A stretch of DNA of 64,000 nucleotides from Synechococcus sp. ATX 2A4 (GTDB lineage: Bacteria > Cyanobacteriota > Cyanobacteriia > PCC-6307 > Cyanobiaceae): positions 118,728 through 182,727 of the forward strand of contig NZ_JAGQCV010000007.1 in NCBI RefSeq assembly GCF_024346375.1. Direction: 5' to 3'. How positions within the stretch are numbered: the first letter of the stretch is position 1; each line of letters starts with the position of its first letter. A program made the position numbers and the translations under genes. Positions 1 to 8,170 of the stretch are shown one piece after another. The notes under the pieces are model-generated. The model had not been told where the DNA came from and ran no database searches. It saw only the letters and a list, made by a program, of their open reading frames with translations.

Positions 1-265
1 CTAAGTCTGCTCTTTCTTGCATTGAGTGATGGCGTTATAAGAGCGTCTGTGCGGTCCTCGTTGGCCGACCCTCCGCTGAGCCATGCCAAGGGGAGTGGAG
101 TGTTTCCTCCTTCACCCTTCCCCCCCACCCATTCACTTCGCCCACGCGTATGGATGCTCTTGTAGTTCCCCTCACTTCCCCTTTTCTCATCCAGTGGTTC
201 CACGGCTTCTGGCACATCTGGGACCGGTGTTACGGCAAGATTGAAAGCATGGACCTGCAGCGCGC
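1..265. other. Upstream region without recognisable gene
   Basis: No reading frame here resembles a known protein. The stretch is pyrimidine-rich around 100-190. An in-frame stop at 242-244 fixes the upstream limit of the EAL gene that follows. Any promoter of that gene must lie here, but I see no clear -10/-35 pair. Confidence 0.4.
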
Positions 266-2578
266 TTGATCCCTTCCTTGACTGACGGCGTGAGCCAAGC
301 ACGCACCATTTTGGGCGCGATCCGTAAGGGCTGGCCGCGGGTGACCCCTGGAGATCCGCTGGCTGCAGAGACCGGCGTCTTCGGGCTCGTTGCTACCGCG
401 ACTTGTGCGCTGTTGGTGCTCACCATTTTCTTCTTGGATGGAAAATTACAACAGGCGCAGCGCATCTGGAAAGCAGAGAGCAACTTGCTGCAGATGCGTG
501 TCGACTGGCATAGGTTGACTGCTAAGGAATGGGCTCAAAAAGACCAAATCAACGCATTCGTCGTTGACGATCAATCTGAAGCGTTAAAGGCGTGGCTGGA
601 GAGTGCTCCAATCCTCCAAGGCGGCCAGAATCTCCTGATCGCCGATGCCCGTGGGCGGGTTGTGTTCGATTCACTCTCGGCCCGTAAGGACGAGGCACTG
701 AGTCCTGCAGCCAGGCAGGAGTTGCAGCGATGTATGTCTCAGAAGCTCGCCAAGGTCCTAGCTGTACGGCGATTTGAACCTGCCGCCTCTTATGGCTGGG
801 TCTGCCTGGATACGCACGTCTTCGCAATCGGTGCTGCTGCGGGGGTGCAGAGATCAGAAGAGAAGATGCTGCCAAAGGGCTGGGTCTTTCACTTCAGCCA
901 GGCAGAGGTGAACGACTACGACGCTCAGCTGCTCAGGACCTTTCGTGATATCCGCAACGACCTCTCAATTGATGTCAACAAGGTGCCGCTGTTCGGCACC
1001 AATGCGCAGGGTCTGAGCTTCAATGCCACACCGGTGTTCTCGATCAGCGAGCTGGAGCCGCCCTCCACCCCTTGGCGCCTGCAGCAAACCTTGCCTTGGC
1101 AAGACCTGCTGCAGGGATACGGAATGGATGTGCTTGCACCTTGGCTCATCCTCTGCCTTGGACTGACCGCCGTGGGGCTGCTTCACCTCAGGTCCTTGCG
1201 CCACACCCCCCAACCCAGGCAGCGGAAACCGCTCATCGCTCCACCGGCATTCCGTATTTCGCGGCGCAAGAGTCTGCCGGAATCGTTGCAGCCCACGCCG
1301 GATCTGGCCGATGCCCTGCCTTTGCTGCCTGCGCTGGTGAAGGCCCACCCCATGCCTCTGCTGGTGGTGTTGTCCCCGCTGATTCGGGCCTTCGACGGCT
1401 CTGTGCCCAGTGGCCTGGAGGCTCAGAGCCGTATCCTGGTGCTGCTGGCAGATGGTTTCGAAATCACCTTTCCGGCGGTGATGCTGTGCCGAAGCCCAGA
1501 GCTCGCCTTGGTGGCGGTGGTGCCGCTGCCAGAAGCGTTGAATCGACACGAGGCGTCAACCCGGGAGGAGCTGGTGGCGCGGGTTCAGTCCATCATTGAT
1601 CGGGCCATCGACACCATCCATACGGTGATTCGGGTGGATGTGAACGCCAGCTTGACGTGGCTGCAATCCGATCCCATTGGCCCCCAGATTCTGGGTCTCA
1701 TCGCCATGAACCGGCAGATGAAGCATCACTGCCCACCAGCCTTCTTGAACGTAGAGGCTGCGGAGCAGCCCGCATTGCTGCGTTCCCAGATCAGCCAGGA
1801 CTTTGAAGTTGCACGGCTGGCGGAGAACTTTATTGATCACCACTACAGGCTTGAAGATGTGATCATGTTTGTTGACAATGAACAGCATGTAGCTTATCGC
1901 GAAATGCTGTTCTCGCCCTCCAAGGACAATCATCCTGATGTGTCGACTCAGGACTTGATTCATTCGTTGGAGCGAACAGCAGCCATTCACCTGATCGACC
2001 GTTCCATGTTGCGCAAAGCGCTTTCCATCAGTGCGGAGGCCGCCAAGGTAACGGCACTGCCTGCGGAGCTGCGGCCATCAGCGGAGCGTCAGCGGCCAGC
2101 TGAACCCTTGCCGTTGATCGCCACCAATCTTTCTGCGCTCACCATCCAATCTGAGTTGCATCGCGACAGGATCATTGACCTGCTTGAGGGCTTTCCCCTG
2201 GCGGTGCGGCGGTGCATCGTGGTGGAAATCACCGAAACCGCCTTGCTCGGCGATGAAAACATCTGGCTTGAATTCTTTCGCTGTCTTGGCCGGTTGGGTG
2301 TGCGGGTGGCGATTGATGATTTTGGTTGCGGCCATGCGGCGCTTTCCTACCTGTTCCGTTACCAAGTCGACTTCATCAAGGTGGATCTTCAATACGCCCG
2401 TCTCATCCATGACCGGCGCGTGAACGCCATGGTGGAGTTTTTATTGAGCTTTGAAGTGGGCTATCCCACCCGTGTGATCATGGAGGGGATTGAATCGCAG
2501 AGCCAACTCACGCATTGGCGCCAGAAGGGCGTCACCCATTTTCAGGGCTATCTGTTTGACTACCCTGCTCAGGCCTGA
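266..2578 (+). CDS. Membrane-anchored EAL-domain protein (putative c-di-GMP phosphodiesterase)
   Basis: The 770-residue product has one membrane segment near residues 37-59, a periplasmic-type sensor region, and a second membrane segment near 288-310. A soluble linker follows, then a C-terminal EAL domain from about residue 525. Motifs seen, with the usual metal and catalytic positions retained: EML in place of EAL, NLSA, EITETALL, DDFG, FIKVD, MEGIE and FQGYLF. The family hydrolyses cyclic di-GMP to pGpG, so a signal-controlled phosphodiesterase is likely. No GGDEF domain is visible. The start is a TTG; a GTG at 290 is an alternative. The YciI-like gene begins 1 base after the stop, suggesting co-transcription. 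Confidence 0.85.
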   Translation: MIPSLTDGVSQARTILGAIRKGWPRVTPGDPLAAETGVFGLVATATCALLVLTIFFLDGKLQQAQRIWKAESNLLQMRVDWHRLTAKEWAQKDQINAFVVDDQSEALKAWLESAPILQGGQNLLIADARGRVVFDSLSARKDEALSPAARQELQRCMSQKLAKVLAVRRFEPAASYGWVCLDTHVFAIGAAAGVQRSEEKMLPKGWVFHFSQAEVNDYDAQLLRTFRDIRNDLSIDVNKVPLFGTNAQGLSFNATPVFSISELEPPSTPWRLQQTLPWQDLLQGYGMDVLAPWLILCLGLTAVGLLHLRSLRHTPQPRQRKPLIAPPAFRISRRKSLPESLQPTPDLADALPLLPALVKAHPMPLLVVLSPLIRAFDGSVPSGLEAQSRILVLLADGFEITFPAVMLCRSPELALVAVVPLPEALNRHEASTREELVARVQSIIDRAIDTIHTVIRVDVNASLTWLQSDPIGPQILGLIAMNRQMKHHCPPAFLNVEAAEQPALLRSQISQDFEVARLAENFIDHHYRLEDVIMFVDNEQHVAYREMLFSPSKDNHPDVSTQDLIHSLERTAAIHLIDRSMLRKALSISAEAAKVTALPAELRPSAERQRPAEPLPLIATNLSALTIQSELHRDRIIDLLEGFPLAVRRCIVVEITETALLGDENIWLEFFRCLGRLGVRVAIDDFGCGHAALSYLFRYQVDFIKVDLQYARLIHDRRVNAMVEFLLSFEVGYPTRVIMEGIESQSQLTHWRQKGVTHFQGYLFDYPAQA

Positions 2579-2579
2579 C

Positions 2580-2873
2580 ATGCGCTGGTTTGTAAAGCTG
2601 GAAGAGGGCACCGTGGGGCGCCATCAGTTTGACCAGCACCTCAATGCACACCTTGCCTGGGTTGAGGATCTGAAGGCTCGTGGCCACTGCCCCACCACGG
2701 GCTATTGGCACGAGTGCAAAGGCCAGGCCGGTGCAGGGGGCATGCTGCTGTTCAAGGCCACTGGCTGGGAGGAAGCAGAAACCATCGTGCGCAGCGATCC
2801 CCTGATTCAGGCGGGAAGCGTGCGATGGATCTTGCATGAGTGGCGCGTGGTGGCCGGCAGCCTTGAGCCTTGA
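2580..2873 (+). CDS. YciI-like protein
   Basis: This 97-residue protein starts MRWFVKLEEG, then has a His-rich helix (HQFDQHLNAHLAW) and ends with a WILHEW strand. That layout fits the YCII-related alpha/beta barrel family, in which a conserved His-Asp pair is thought to be catalytic or ligand-binding. No substrate can be assigned. The ATG follows the stop of the EAL gene by one base, so the two are probably translated from one mRNA. The last codons and the stop lie inside a 7-bp tandem repeat (2861-2888), so the C-terminus looks recently altered. Confidence 0.65.
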   Translation: MRWFVKLEEGTVGRHQFDQHLNAHLAWVEDLKARGHCPTTGYWHECKGQAGAGGMLLFKATGWEEAETIVRSDPLIQAGSVRWILHEWRVVAGSLEP

Positions 2874-2888
2874 GCCTCGGGCCTTGAG
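2861..2888 (+). repeat. 7-bp tandem repeat (4 units) at gene end
   Basis: The unit CCTTGAG occurs at 2861, 2868 and 2882, with a degenerate copy (CCTCGGG) at 2875. The stop codon of the YciI-like gene (2871-2873) is inside the array. It fills the gap between this gene and the convergent FRP gene. Confidence 0.8.
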
Positions 2889-2897
2889 AGGCAGCGC

Positions 2898-3224
2898 TCA
2901 GAAGCGGGCGAGGGCGGAGATCTTCACCAGCTTTTCTTGCTCGATGCCTTCGAGTTCACCCACATGGAGGAGGCCGTCTTTCACCAGGGTAGCGAACATA
3001 AAAATAAGCGAGGAATCCCTCAGATCAAACTTGCCATCCATCTCATGGCGTTTGGCACTCAGAAAATCGTGCAGGCTCCAGACATCATTAGGGCTGGCAG
3101 CATGCTCCACACGATTCTGAAGCGTAGCGATCAACGCGGATACCTCCCGTTGATAGGCCAACTCCATCGCTTTTTGAGCGGCTTCTTTTTCCTCGGGCGT
3201 CCAGCCGGAGAGGCTCACTTCCAC
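2898..3224 (-). CDS. frp: Fluorescence recovery protein (FRP)
   Basis: This small alpha-helical protein of 108 residues matches the FRP family of cyanobacteria. Its core contains WSLHDFLSAKRHEMDGK (from residue 49). Trp49, His52, Asp53 and Arg59 correspond to the functionally important Trp50, His53, Asp54 and Arg60 of the Synechocystis protein. FRP binds the C-terminal domain of photoactivated OCP, speeds its return to the orange form and so ends phycobilisome quenching. It is the third gene of a same-strand set OCP-CrtW-FRP; the 115-bp gap to CrtW carries an inverted repeat. The start is GTG; a second GTG at 3218 is better spaced from an AAAGG stretch. Confidence 0.9.
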   Translation of the reverse strand: MEVSLSGWTPEEKEAAQKAMELAYQREVSALIATLQNRVEHAASPNDVWSLHDFLSAKRHEMDGKFDLRDSSLIFMFATLVKDGLLHVGELEGIEQEKLVKISALARF

Positions 3225-3244
3225 CTTTCTTCAGAATTGTCTTT

Positions 3245-3265
3245 GTGTTATTCAGACCATAACAC
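3245..3265 (-). promoter_or_regulatory. Perfect 7-bp inverted repeat upstream of FRP
   Basis: GTGTTAT (3245-3251) and ATAACAC (3259-3265) flank a 7-base spacer and end about 20 bases upstream of the FRP start. It could be a protein-binding operator for an FRP-specific promoter or an mRNA hairpin near the ribosome site. There is no T-run, so a terminator is unlikely. Confidence 0.4.
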
Positions 3266-3339
3266 ATCAAAAATCCGACCGAGAGGCTGATGTAACTGGC
3301 CAAGTACGCCCGTGCTCCTAGGTAAAACTACTCAGTCTG

Positions 3340-4188
3340 TCACGGTGCAGTTGTGGCTCCCCTCCAGCGCCTGTGGTGCACAGACGGAAGTTCAAACCAG
3401 GCGGCCTCTGGGTGTTGATGATGCTCCCAATGAAAGCCAAAATGATAACAACTCAGCAGTGAAATCAATGCTGGCAATGGCAAACTCTCCACCTTGTGCG
3501 CTGCCTCATCGCCTGCCTGTCCATGGCGGTGGGGAAGATAGGTCCCAAACAGAAACAACTGCATGGAGCTGAGCACCAATGGCACAACCCAGAACACAGC
3601 GATGTTGAGCGCAATCGTCGCTGTCGTTGATGCCATCAGCGCTGCCATGCAGATCCAGGCGGCTGCCAGGCCACAGATCTGTGGTGGCGAAAGGTACCCC
3701 CGCATGAAGTGCAGATACCAACCGGTGGGATGGGCGTTGACGCCGTTATGAAAATCGGGGTCACTCGATCCCCCCGGGCAGCGGTGGTGCTGAAGGTGCT
3801 TCCTGTGGCAGTCGCCATAGGGAAGGCACGCATAGAGAAGCAATGCCACGCGGCCAAGGCGATGGTTCCAGCGTGGCTGTGCCGGAATCAGGCTGCCGTG
3901 CATGGCGTCGTGGGCCACGATGAAGAGCCCGGTCTGCAGGAACGTGCGCAGCAGGATCTCCGCACCCACCCTTGCGGCCTTGAACCAGGTGCTGGGCATC
4001 TGCCAATGGGCCAGCTGCTGGGCGGCTGTGAGGCCCGTTTGAACAACCCCTGACAGATCCGCCTGCAACAGCAGCAGCAAGCTCACCAGCCAGGCCACCA
4101 CAATCAGCACCGCCAACCACAACCCTGTCAGCGAGCAAAGGTGGGAGCCCCTCAACCGCTGAACCGACTCCGATGCAGCGGTTGCCAT
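3340..4188 (-). CDS. crtW: Beta-carotene ketolase, CrtW type
   Basis: This is a 282-residue membrane fatty-acid-desaturase-fold protein with the di-iron histidine motifs HDAMHGS, HRKHLQHHR and HWEHHQHPE, and hydrophobic segments between them. CrtW enzymes insert a 4-keto group into beta-ionone rings, giving echinenone or canthaxanthin. OCP needs a 4-ketocarotenoid, and this gene sits directly between OCP (56 bp upstream) and FRP on the same strand, so it probably supplies the OCP pigment on demand. I chose the ATG at 4188; the frame stays open further upstream into the OCP gene and a GTG at 4212 is possible. Confidence 0.9.
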   Translation of the reverse strand: MATAASESVQRLRGSHLCSLTGLWLAVLIVVAWLVSLLLLLQADLSGVVQTGLTAAQQLAHWQMPSTWFKAARVGAEILLRTFLQTGLFIVAHDAMHGSLIPAQPRWNHRLGRVALLLYACLPYGDCHRKHLQHHRCPGGSSDPDFHNGVNAHPTGWYLHFMRGYLSPPQICGLAAAWICMAALMASTTATIALNIAVFWVVPLVLSSMQLFLFGTYLPHRHGQAGDEAAHKVESLPLPALISLLSCYHFGFHWEHHQHPEAAWFELPSVHHRRWRGATTAP

Positions 4189-4244
4189 ATCACCAGGCCA
4201 GATCAAGCGGACGTGATCATCCTCTTTAGGGTTTTGCGGTGGGC

Positions 4245-5204
4245 TCAGCGAATGAAGTTGAGCAGCTCCTTGGGGGAGGCCAGCAGGTCGATGGCCACGA
4301 AGAAGATTTTCCCCTGGGGATCGATCAGGAAGCGCCAGGCCACATTCATCCCCACGCCGGCGCCGAACCAAGGGGTTTGCACCCGGCCGGTCACCTTGAT
4401 CTGGGTATAGCCGTCGGCGGCGGGTTCGGTGACCCCTTGCTCAGGCAGCAGCTTGAGGTTCTGGCAATCTTCCTTGAAGAAGCGCAGCACAGCCGGCTTG
4501 CCCACAATCGGGCGCTGGAAGGGAGGCTGAAGGGCACCATCTTCAAGGAACAACTCAATCAACGCGTCGAAATCGTTGGCGTTGAGCAGGTTCATGTAGG
4601 AGAGCACTGTGGTGTTGCTCACCCCTTTGATGCTCACCTCGCTGCGCTGGGAGAGCTCGGTGGGAGGAACCACCGGCTCGGCGATCCGCTCCGCATCTTC
4701 GATTTTGTTCGGGTCGAAGCCCATGTCGACCACCGCATTGCGCAGCACGGTGATCTGCTGCCCGCCTTCCAGCCCCTTGATGGCGTTGAGGATGGCGGCC
4801 GCGTTGGCGGAGAGTTGATAACCCTGAGGAATCGGGGCCACGGTGCCTTGCTCCATCCACTCCCCAAGGCGATACCAGAAACCAAGCTTGATGTTCGGCG
4901 ACCAGATTGAGTAGGTGCGGGAGATCGGAGTATCCACACGGTTGGCCAGATCGCACATCACCTGCGACTGATCCTCAAAGCTGAGTTGACGGATCTGGTT
5001 GAGGGTGGGCTCGGCGAATTGCATTCGCGCCGCGCCAGGAGCCGCAATGGTGATTGTTTTCCCCATTTCCAGATAGGCGTACCAGATCAGAGCAAGCTGA
5101 TCTTCAGCGCTCAGCTGGTTGAATCGCGCAATCGTGGCCGGCACGACATCCGCTGAAAGAGTTGTCGGAAAAATGCCGCGAGCGTCTTCAAGCGTGATGG
5201 CCAT
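4245..5204 (-). CDS. ocp: Orange carotenoid protein (OCP)
   Basis: A 319-residue two-domain photoreceptor: an all-helical N-terminal carotenoid domain (about 1-165), a linker, and an NTF2-like C-terminal domain (about 195-319). Residues known from Synechocystis OCP1 are present: Tyr44, Trp110 and Arg155. Tyr203 and Trp290 correspond to its Tyr201/Trp288 pair, which hydrogen-bonds the keto group. Blue-green light converts OCP to the red form, which quenches phycobilisomes. Full length, Arg155 and the neighbouring FRP gene point to the OCP1 type. The start codon at 5204 has an AAGGA element six bases upstream. It heads the OCP-CrtW-FRP operon. Confidence 0.96.
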   Translation of the reverse strand: MAITLEDARGIFPTTLSADVVPATIARFNQLSAEDQLALIWYAYLEMGKTITIAAPGAARMQFAEPTLNQIRQLSFEDQSQVMCDLANRVDTPISRTYSIWSPNIKLGFWYRLGEWMEQGTVAPIPQGYQLSANAAAILNAIKGLEGGQQITVLRNAVVDMGFDPNKIEDAERIAEPVVPPTELSQRSEVSIKGVSNTTVLSYMNLLNANDFDALIELFLEDGALQPPFQRPIVGKPAVLRFFKEDCQNLKLLPEQGVTEPAADGYTQIKVTGRVQTPWFGAGVGMNVAWRFLIDPQGKIFFVAIDLLASPKELLNFIR

Positions 5205-5406
5205 GGGAATCCTTCGCTGCAGGGATTGTGACCATGGTAACAGTCTTTGCGGCGCTCTCTTATGGTTCCCAAGCGGCTGCGGCGCAAGGGGTTTGTGTTG
5301 ACCCGAAGCCCGTGGGCTGCGCAGCACCGGCGGTGCCCATGGGCAGATCTTCGCTCGCGATCACGGGCTGCGTTCGCCCAGAGTGGGTCAAACCGTGCGT
5401 CCGGCG

Positions 5407-5631
5407 ATGCTTCCCAACCCTTTCTGCCCCTTGCGGGGTGCAGCCGTGCTCAGCCTCAAGGCCACGGTGTTGCTGCTGCTCACCCTGTTGATCAAGGCGC
5501 GCATCCAGATCCGCTTCTTTTCCGGCCTGGGTGTGCTGCTGCTGCTCCTTCAGACCCTCGCCTTTCTTGCCGCCGGTGGGCTGCTCAGTGCGGCCGGCGT
5601 GGGCGTGATGGCCATGGGCCGGCGGCGCTGA
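5407..5631 (+). CDS. Small hydrophobic membrane protein, unknown function
   Basis: A 74-residue frame with two hydrophobic stretches (KATVLLLLTLL and GVLLLLLQTLAFLAAGG) separated by a basic turn (IKARIQIRFF), ending in a basic tail. This fits a two-helix inner or thylakoid membrane protein. I do not recognise the family. The first ATG at 5407 gives the length used; a GTG at 5446 would shorten it to the hydrophobic core. It faces tRNA-Ser, with a six-base-pair hairpin (5638-5655) between them. Confidence 0.45.
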   Translation: MLPNPFCPLRGAAVLSLKATVLLLLTLLIKARIQIRFFSGLGVLLLLLQTLAFLAAGGLLSAAGVGVMAMGRRR

Positions 5632-5637
5632 GCGGCT

Positions 5638-5655
5638 GCCAGCTCTTGTGCTGGC
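5638..5655. terminator. Hairpin between convergent small ORF and tRNA-Ser
   Basis: GCCAGC (5638-5643) and GCTGGC (5650-5655) enclose a six-base loop. It lies between two convergent transcription units and could end either, but no T-run follows on either strand. Confidence 0.3.
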
Positions 5656-5660
5656 GGCAA

Positions 5661-5745
5661 CGGAGAGGGTGGGATTCGAACCCACGGAGGCTTTCGCCTC
5701 GCTGGTTTTCAAGACCAGAGCCATCAACCACTCGACCACCTCTCC
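5661..5745 (-). tRNA. tRNA-Ser (anticodon TGA)
   Basis: The reverse strand folds into a class II tRNA of 85 bases. It has a 7-bp acceptor stem GGAGAGG/CCTCTCC, an anticodon stem with loop CTTGAAA (anticodon TGA), a variable arm with a CGAGGCGAAAGCCTCG hairpin, and the T-loop GGTTCGAATCC. The long variable arm and anticodon identify serine. CCA is not encoded. Confidence 0.97.
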
Positions 5746-5823
5746 AGGTGCCCCGTTCGGGGTGGTCAGATTTTCTCATGCGCGGCGCCTCGACCGGCCC
5801 CAGCCCTCTGCGGCTTAAGCATC

Positions 5824-5873
5824 GCCGCGGAGAGCTGCGGGCGGCATTGCTGCGGAGAGCCGCGGGCGGCAAT
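5824..5873 (+). repeat. 25-bp tandem duplication
   Basis: Two adjacent 25-base copies (5824-5848 and 5849-5873) differ at only a few positions. Each has the form GC(C/T)GCGGAGAGC followed by a G-rich half. Confidence 0.75.
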
Positions 5874-6043
5874 AAACGGTAAAAAACGCATCCTGAGCCG
5901 CTAACCAGAGAAGCAGCTGTTTGGCAAGAGATGCTGCAGAGGCGAAGCTGAGCGGATGCCGTTACGGCTGTTGCATCACCACCCATGGCACGGAGCTGAT
6001 GGATCAGCCAAGGCAAGTCCGTTGGCTGGCTGGTTCTGATCGA

Positions 6044-6153
6044 CTGAAGCTCCAGTACGCAGCGGTTGAATGCCAGATCTTCAGCTGTTGATTGCCAGAT
6101 ATGCGGCAATTGATTGCCAGATATTCAGCTGTTGAATGCACAGTGGGCGGCAA
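6044..6153 (+). repeat. 22-bp tandem array (about five units)
   Basis: Units start at 6066, 6088, 6110 and 6132, each beginning TTGA(A/T)TGC. Alternate units end in TTCAGCTG or GCGGCAA. A more degenerate unit lies at 6044 and a partial one after 6153. The alternation suggests an ancestral 44-bp double unit. Confidence 0.75.
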
Positions 6154-6309
6154 TTGACTGCTCCGCTGATTGATTCCTGGCCGTTCCATGAGCAGCCCCT
6201 TCATGGGTGGCAGTGGCATCGCCGGCGCTGCGTGTGCGCGCCAGCGCCAACTGCCACGGAGATCATGCGGCCGATAAGCTATTACTGGTGCACCGCGGAA
6301 CCGGCTTAC

Positions 6310-7416
6310 ATGTGGCAAGGGTTGTCGGTTCTGTCCCATCCTCCCGCTGATATCGCAGCGCTCACAGAAGAGTTTGAGAAAGAGTCGAAGCTGGATGAAG
6401 TTTATATCGTGCTCTCGATCGGCGCCGGCCTGATCGCCTCTCTGGGCCTGGTGGCCGACAGCCCCGCAGTGGTGATCGGCGCCATGTTGGTGGCCCCCTG
6501 GATCCTGCCGCTGCGGGCCGTGGCCTTCGGCATCCTGCAGGGCCGGCTGCCGTTGGTGGCGAGCGCCCTGTTCACCCTGGCCACTGGCGTCGTGCTCACG
6601 ATCGGCCTCTCCTATGGGCTCGGGCTTTCGGTGGGGCTGCCGGTGTTCGGTGCCGAGGTGCTGTCGCGCACCACGCCGAATCTGCTGGATCTGGGCATCG
6701 CCCTGGTGGCCGGCGCGATTTCCACCTACGCCAAGGTGCGCAGCAAGGCGGTGTCGTCGGTGGCCGGCACCGCCATCGCCGTGGCCCTGGTGCCGCCGGT
6801 GTGCGTCTGCGGCCTGCTGCTCTCGGCCCAGCAGTGGGGGCCGGCGCGGGGGGCCGGCCTGCTGTTTCTGGCCAACCTGCTTGGCATCCTCAGCGGCGGT
6901 CTGCTCACCCTCGCGGCGGCTGAGCCCCTGTTTCGCCTGCAGCTCTGGCGCAGCCGGCTGGGAGCCGTGAGCCTGCTGCTCACCGCCCTGCTGCTGGTGC
7001 CGCTATCGGGCAGTTTCCTGAATCTGGTGGGCATCGCCAAGCAGCGCTCGGCCCTGCTGCAGGTGGAGCAGGCGATCGCCGACAGCCTGCGCGCCAAGAC
7101 GCTTGTGCTCGGCACCAACGCCCAGCTGCTGGGCGTCAACATTGACTGGGCCCAGAACCCACCGCTGATCCGCGCTTCAGTGAGCGTCACCAACCCCAAC
7201 CTGCCCACGCCTCGCCAGGTGGCCGCCGTTCAGGACTTCATCAACACCCGGCAGCCGATCCGTTATCGCCTGCTGGTTCAGCGCGCCTCGATCGATGTGA
7301 TCGGCCCGCAGACCGCCCCCAATCCCCCTGAGGTGCAGGAGCAACTTCTGGAGAATCCCCGGATCGCCGAAGCCGTTCGCAGCGACGCCGCGCCGGTGGC
7401 CCCGCCCGCCGGTTAA
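6310..7416 (+). CDS. DUF389 (TIGR00341-type) multi-pass membrane protein
   Basis: A protein of about 368 residues begins with a short acidic region (LTEEFEKESKLDEVYIV) followed by a run of hydrophobic helices. It contains the family signature around GLVADSPAVVIGAMLVAPWI. A soluble C-terminal domain of roughly 110 residues follows. DUF389 proteins are widespread in bacteria with no settled biochemical role; transport or stress functions have been proposed. I use the ATG at 6310 just before the conserved region; an ATG at 6265 is also possible. The stop overlaps that of the convergent methyltransferase by four bases. Confidence 0.8.
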   Translation: MWQGLSVLSHPPADIAALTEEFEKESKLDEVYIVLSIGAGLIASLGLVADSPAVVIGAMLVAPWILPLRAVAFGILQGRLPLVASALFTLATGVVLTIGLSYGLGLSVGLPVFGAEVLSRTTPNLLDLGIALVAGAISTYAKVRSKAVSSVAGTAIAVALVPPVCVCGLLLSAQQWGPARGAGLLFLANLLGILSGGLLTLAAAEPLFRLQLWRSRLGAVSLLLTALLLVPLSGSFLNLVGIAKQRSALLQVEQAIADSLRAKTLVLGTNAQLLGVNIDWAQNPPLIRASVSVTNPNLPTPRQVAAVQDFINTRQPIRYRLLVQRASIDVIGPQTAPNPPEVQEQLLENPRIAEAVRSDAAPVAPPAG

Positions 7417-8066
7417 GGGCTGGCCTTGCGGCCGATCACCGCAAAAAATGGATCCCCCTTGCCGCCCAGCCAGCCCAGCGGGCCCTGGGCCGGCGTGTCT
7501 TCGGCGATCACGGCTTCCACCGTCCAGCCCTGGGCGGCCAGCACCTTGGACACGATCTCCAGGTGGTCCCGGTCGCTGCCGTCGGTCCACACCTGGGGGG
7601 CCTTCTGAAAGAACATCCGGTTGGAGAAGGCCACGATCACCTGGCCGGCCGGCCGCACCACCCGCAGCAGCTCGGCGGCGATCGCTTCCGGCTGCTGCAG
7701 ATACTGCCAACCGGCCACGATCAGCACCGCATCCACACCGGCATCGGCCAGGGGCAGCACCTGATCCCGGTTGAGGTTCTGCACCCAGTGGCGGTTGAGC
7801 CGTGGATTGGCCTCCAGCTCCCGCTTGTTGAGGCCATGGCCGATCACCTCGTCGTAGGTGAGGCCTTCGGGCAGGTGGCTCACCCAGCTGCTCATCAGAT
7901 CCAGCACCACCGCGCAGGGGGGGATCCGCTCGCTGTAGAGCGCCGTGAGCCTGGTGCGGAAGCTGGCATCGAGATGCTGAACGAAACGGGGTTCCGCATA
8001 GAAAAGGGCGTCGTCGGAGCCATCGAGCTTCACCCGCTGGGCTGCGCTCAACACCTGCTGAACCAT
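7413..8066 (-). CDS. Class I SAM-dependent methyltransferase
   Basis: This 217-residue protein has a Rossmann-like core. Motif I reads VVLDLMSSWVSH, a region AVLIVAGWQYL follows, and then LLRVVRPAGQVIVAF, the usual post-motif of type 11 methyltransferases. The glycine-rich loop is atypical (DLMSS rather than DxGxG), a form I associate with a cyanobacterial/plastid subgroup of unknown substrate. The start chosen (ATG at 8066) precedes the conserved fold; the frame is open much further upstream but is low complexity and would run through the divergent VOC gene. Its stop lies within the stop of the DUF389 gene. Confidence 0.7.
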   Translation of the reverse strand: MVQQVLSAAQRVKLDGSDDALFYAEPRFVQHLDASFRTRLTALYSERIPPCAVVLDLMSSWVSHLPEGLTYDEVIGHGLNKRELEANPRLNRHWVQNLNRDQVLPLADAGVDAVLIVAGWQYLQQPEAIAAELLRVVRPAGQVIVAFSNRMFFQKAPQVWTDGSDRDHLEIVSKVLAAQGWTVEAVIAEDTPAQGPLGWLGGKGDPFFAVIGRKASP

Positions 8067-8170
8067 GGCGATGTCCGCGTGCTGTGAGTGGGCCGGCGCA
8101 GCCTGGCAGCGGCAGCGTCCTGCCGTGAGAGGCCGCGCCATCCTGGCGGCGGTGTGCTCCCCCCAGCCCG

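Larger units (their letters stand above)
5746..6309. other. Repeat-rich spacer between tRNA-Ser and DUF389 gene
   Basis: I find no convincing gene here. The spacer contains two tandem arrays, listed separately: a 25-bp unit at 5824 and a 22-bp unit at 6044. An upstream extension of the next gene's frame runs through the 22-bp array and is not protein-like. Confidence 0.5.

Noticed and set aside
5247..5882. 211-codon + strand frame across tRNA-Ser
   Set aside because: It runs through the tRNA gene and a tandem repeat and has no domain features.
6044..6160. Possible CRISPR array
   Set aside because: The units are adjacent with no unique spacers, are degenerate and have no cas gene nearby. The same applies to the 13-bp and 7-bp arrays.
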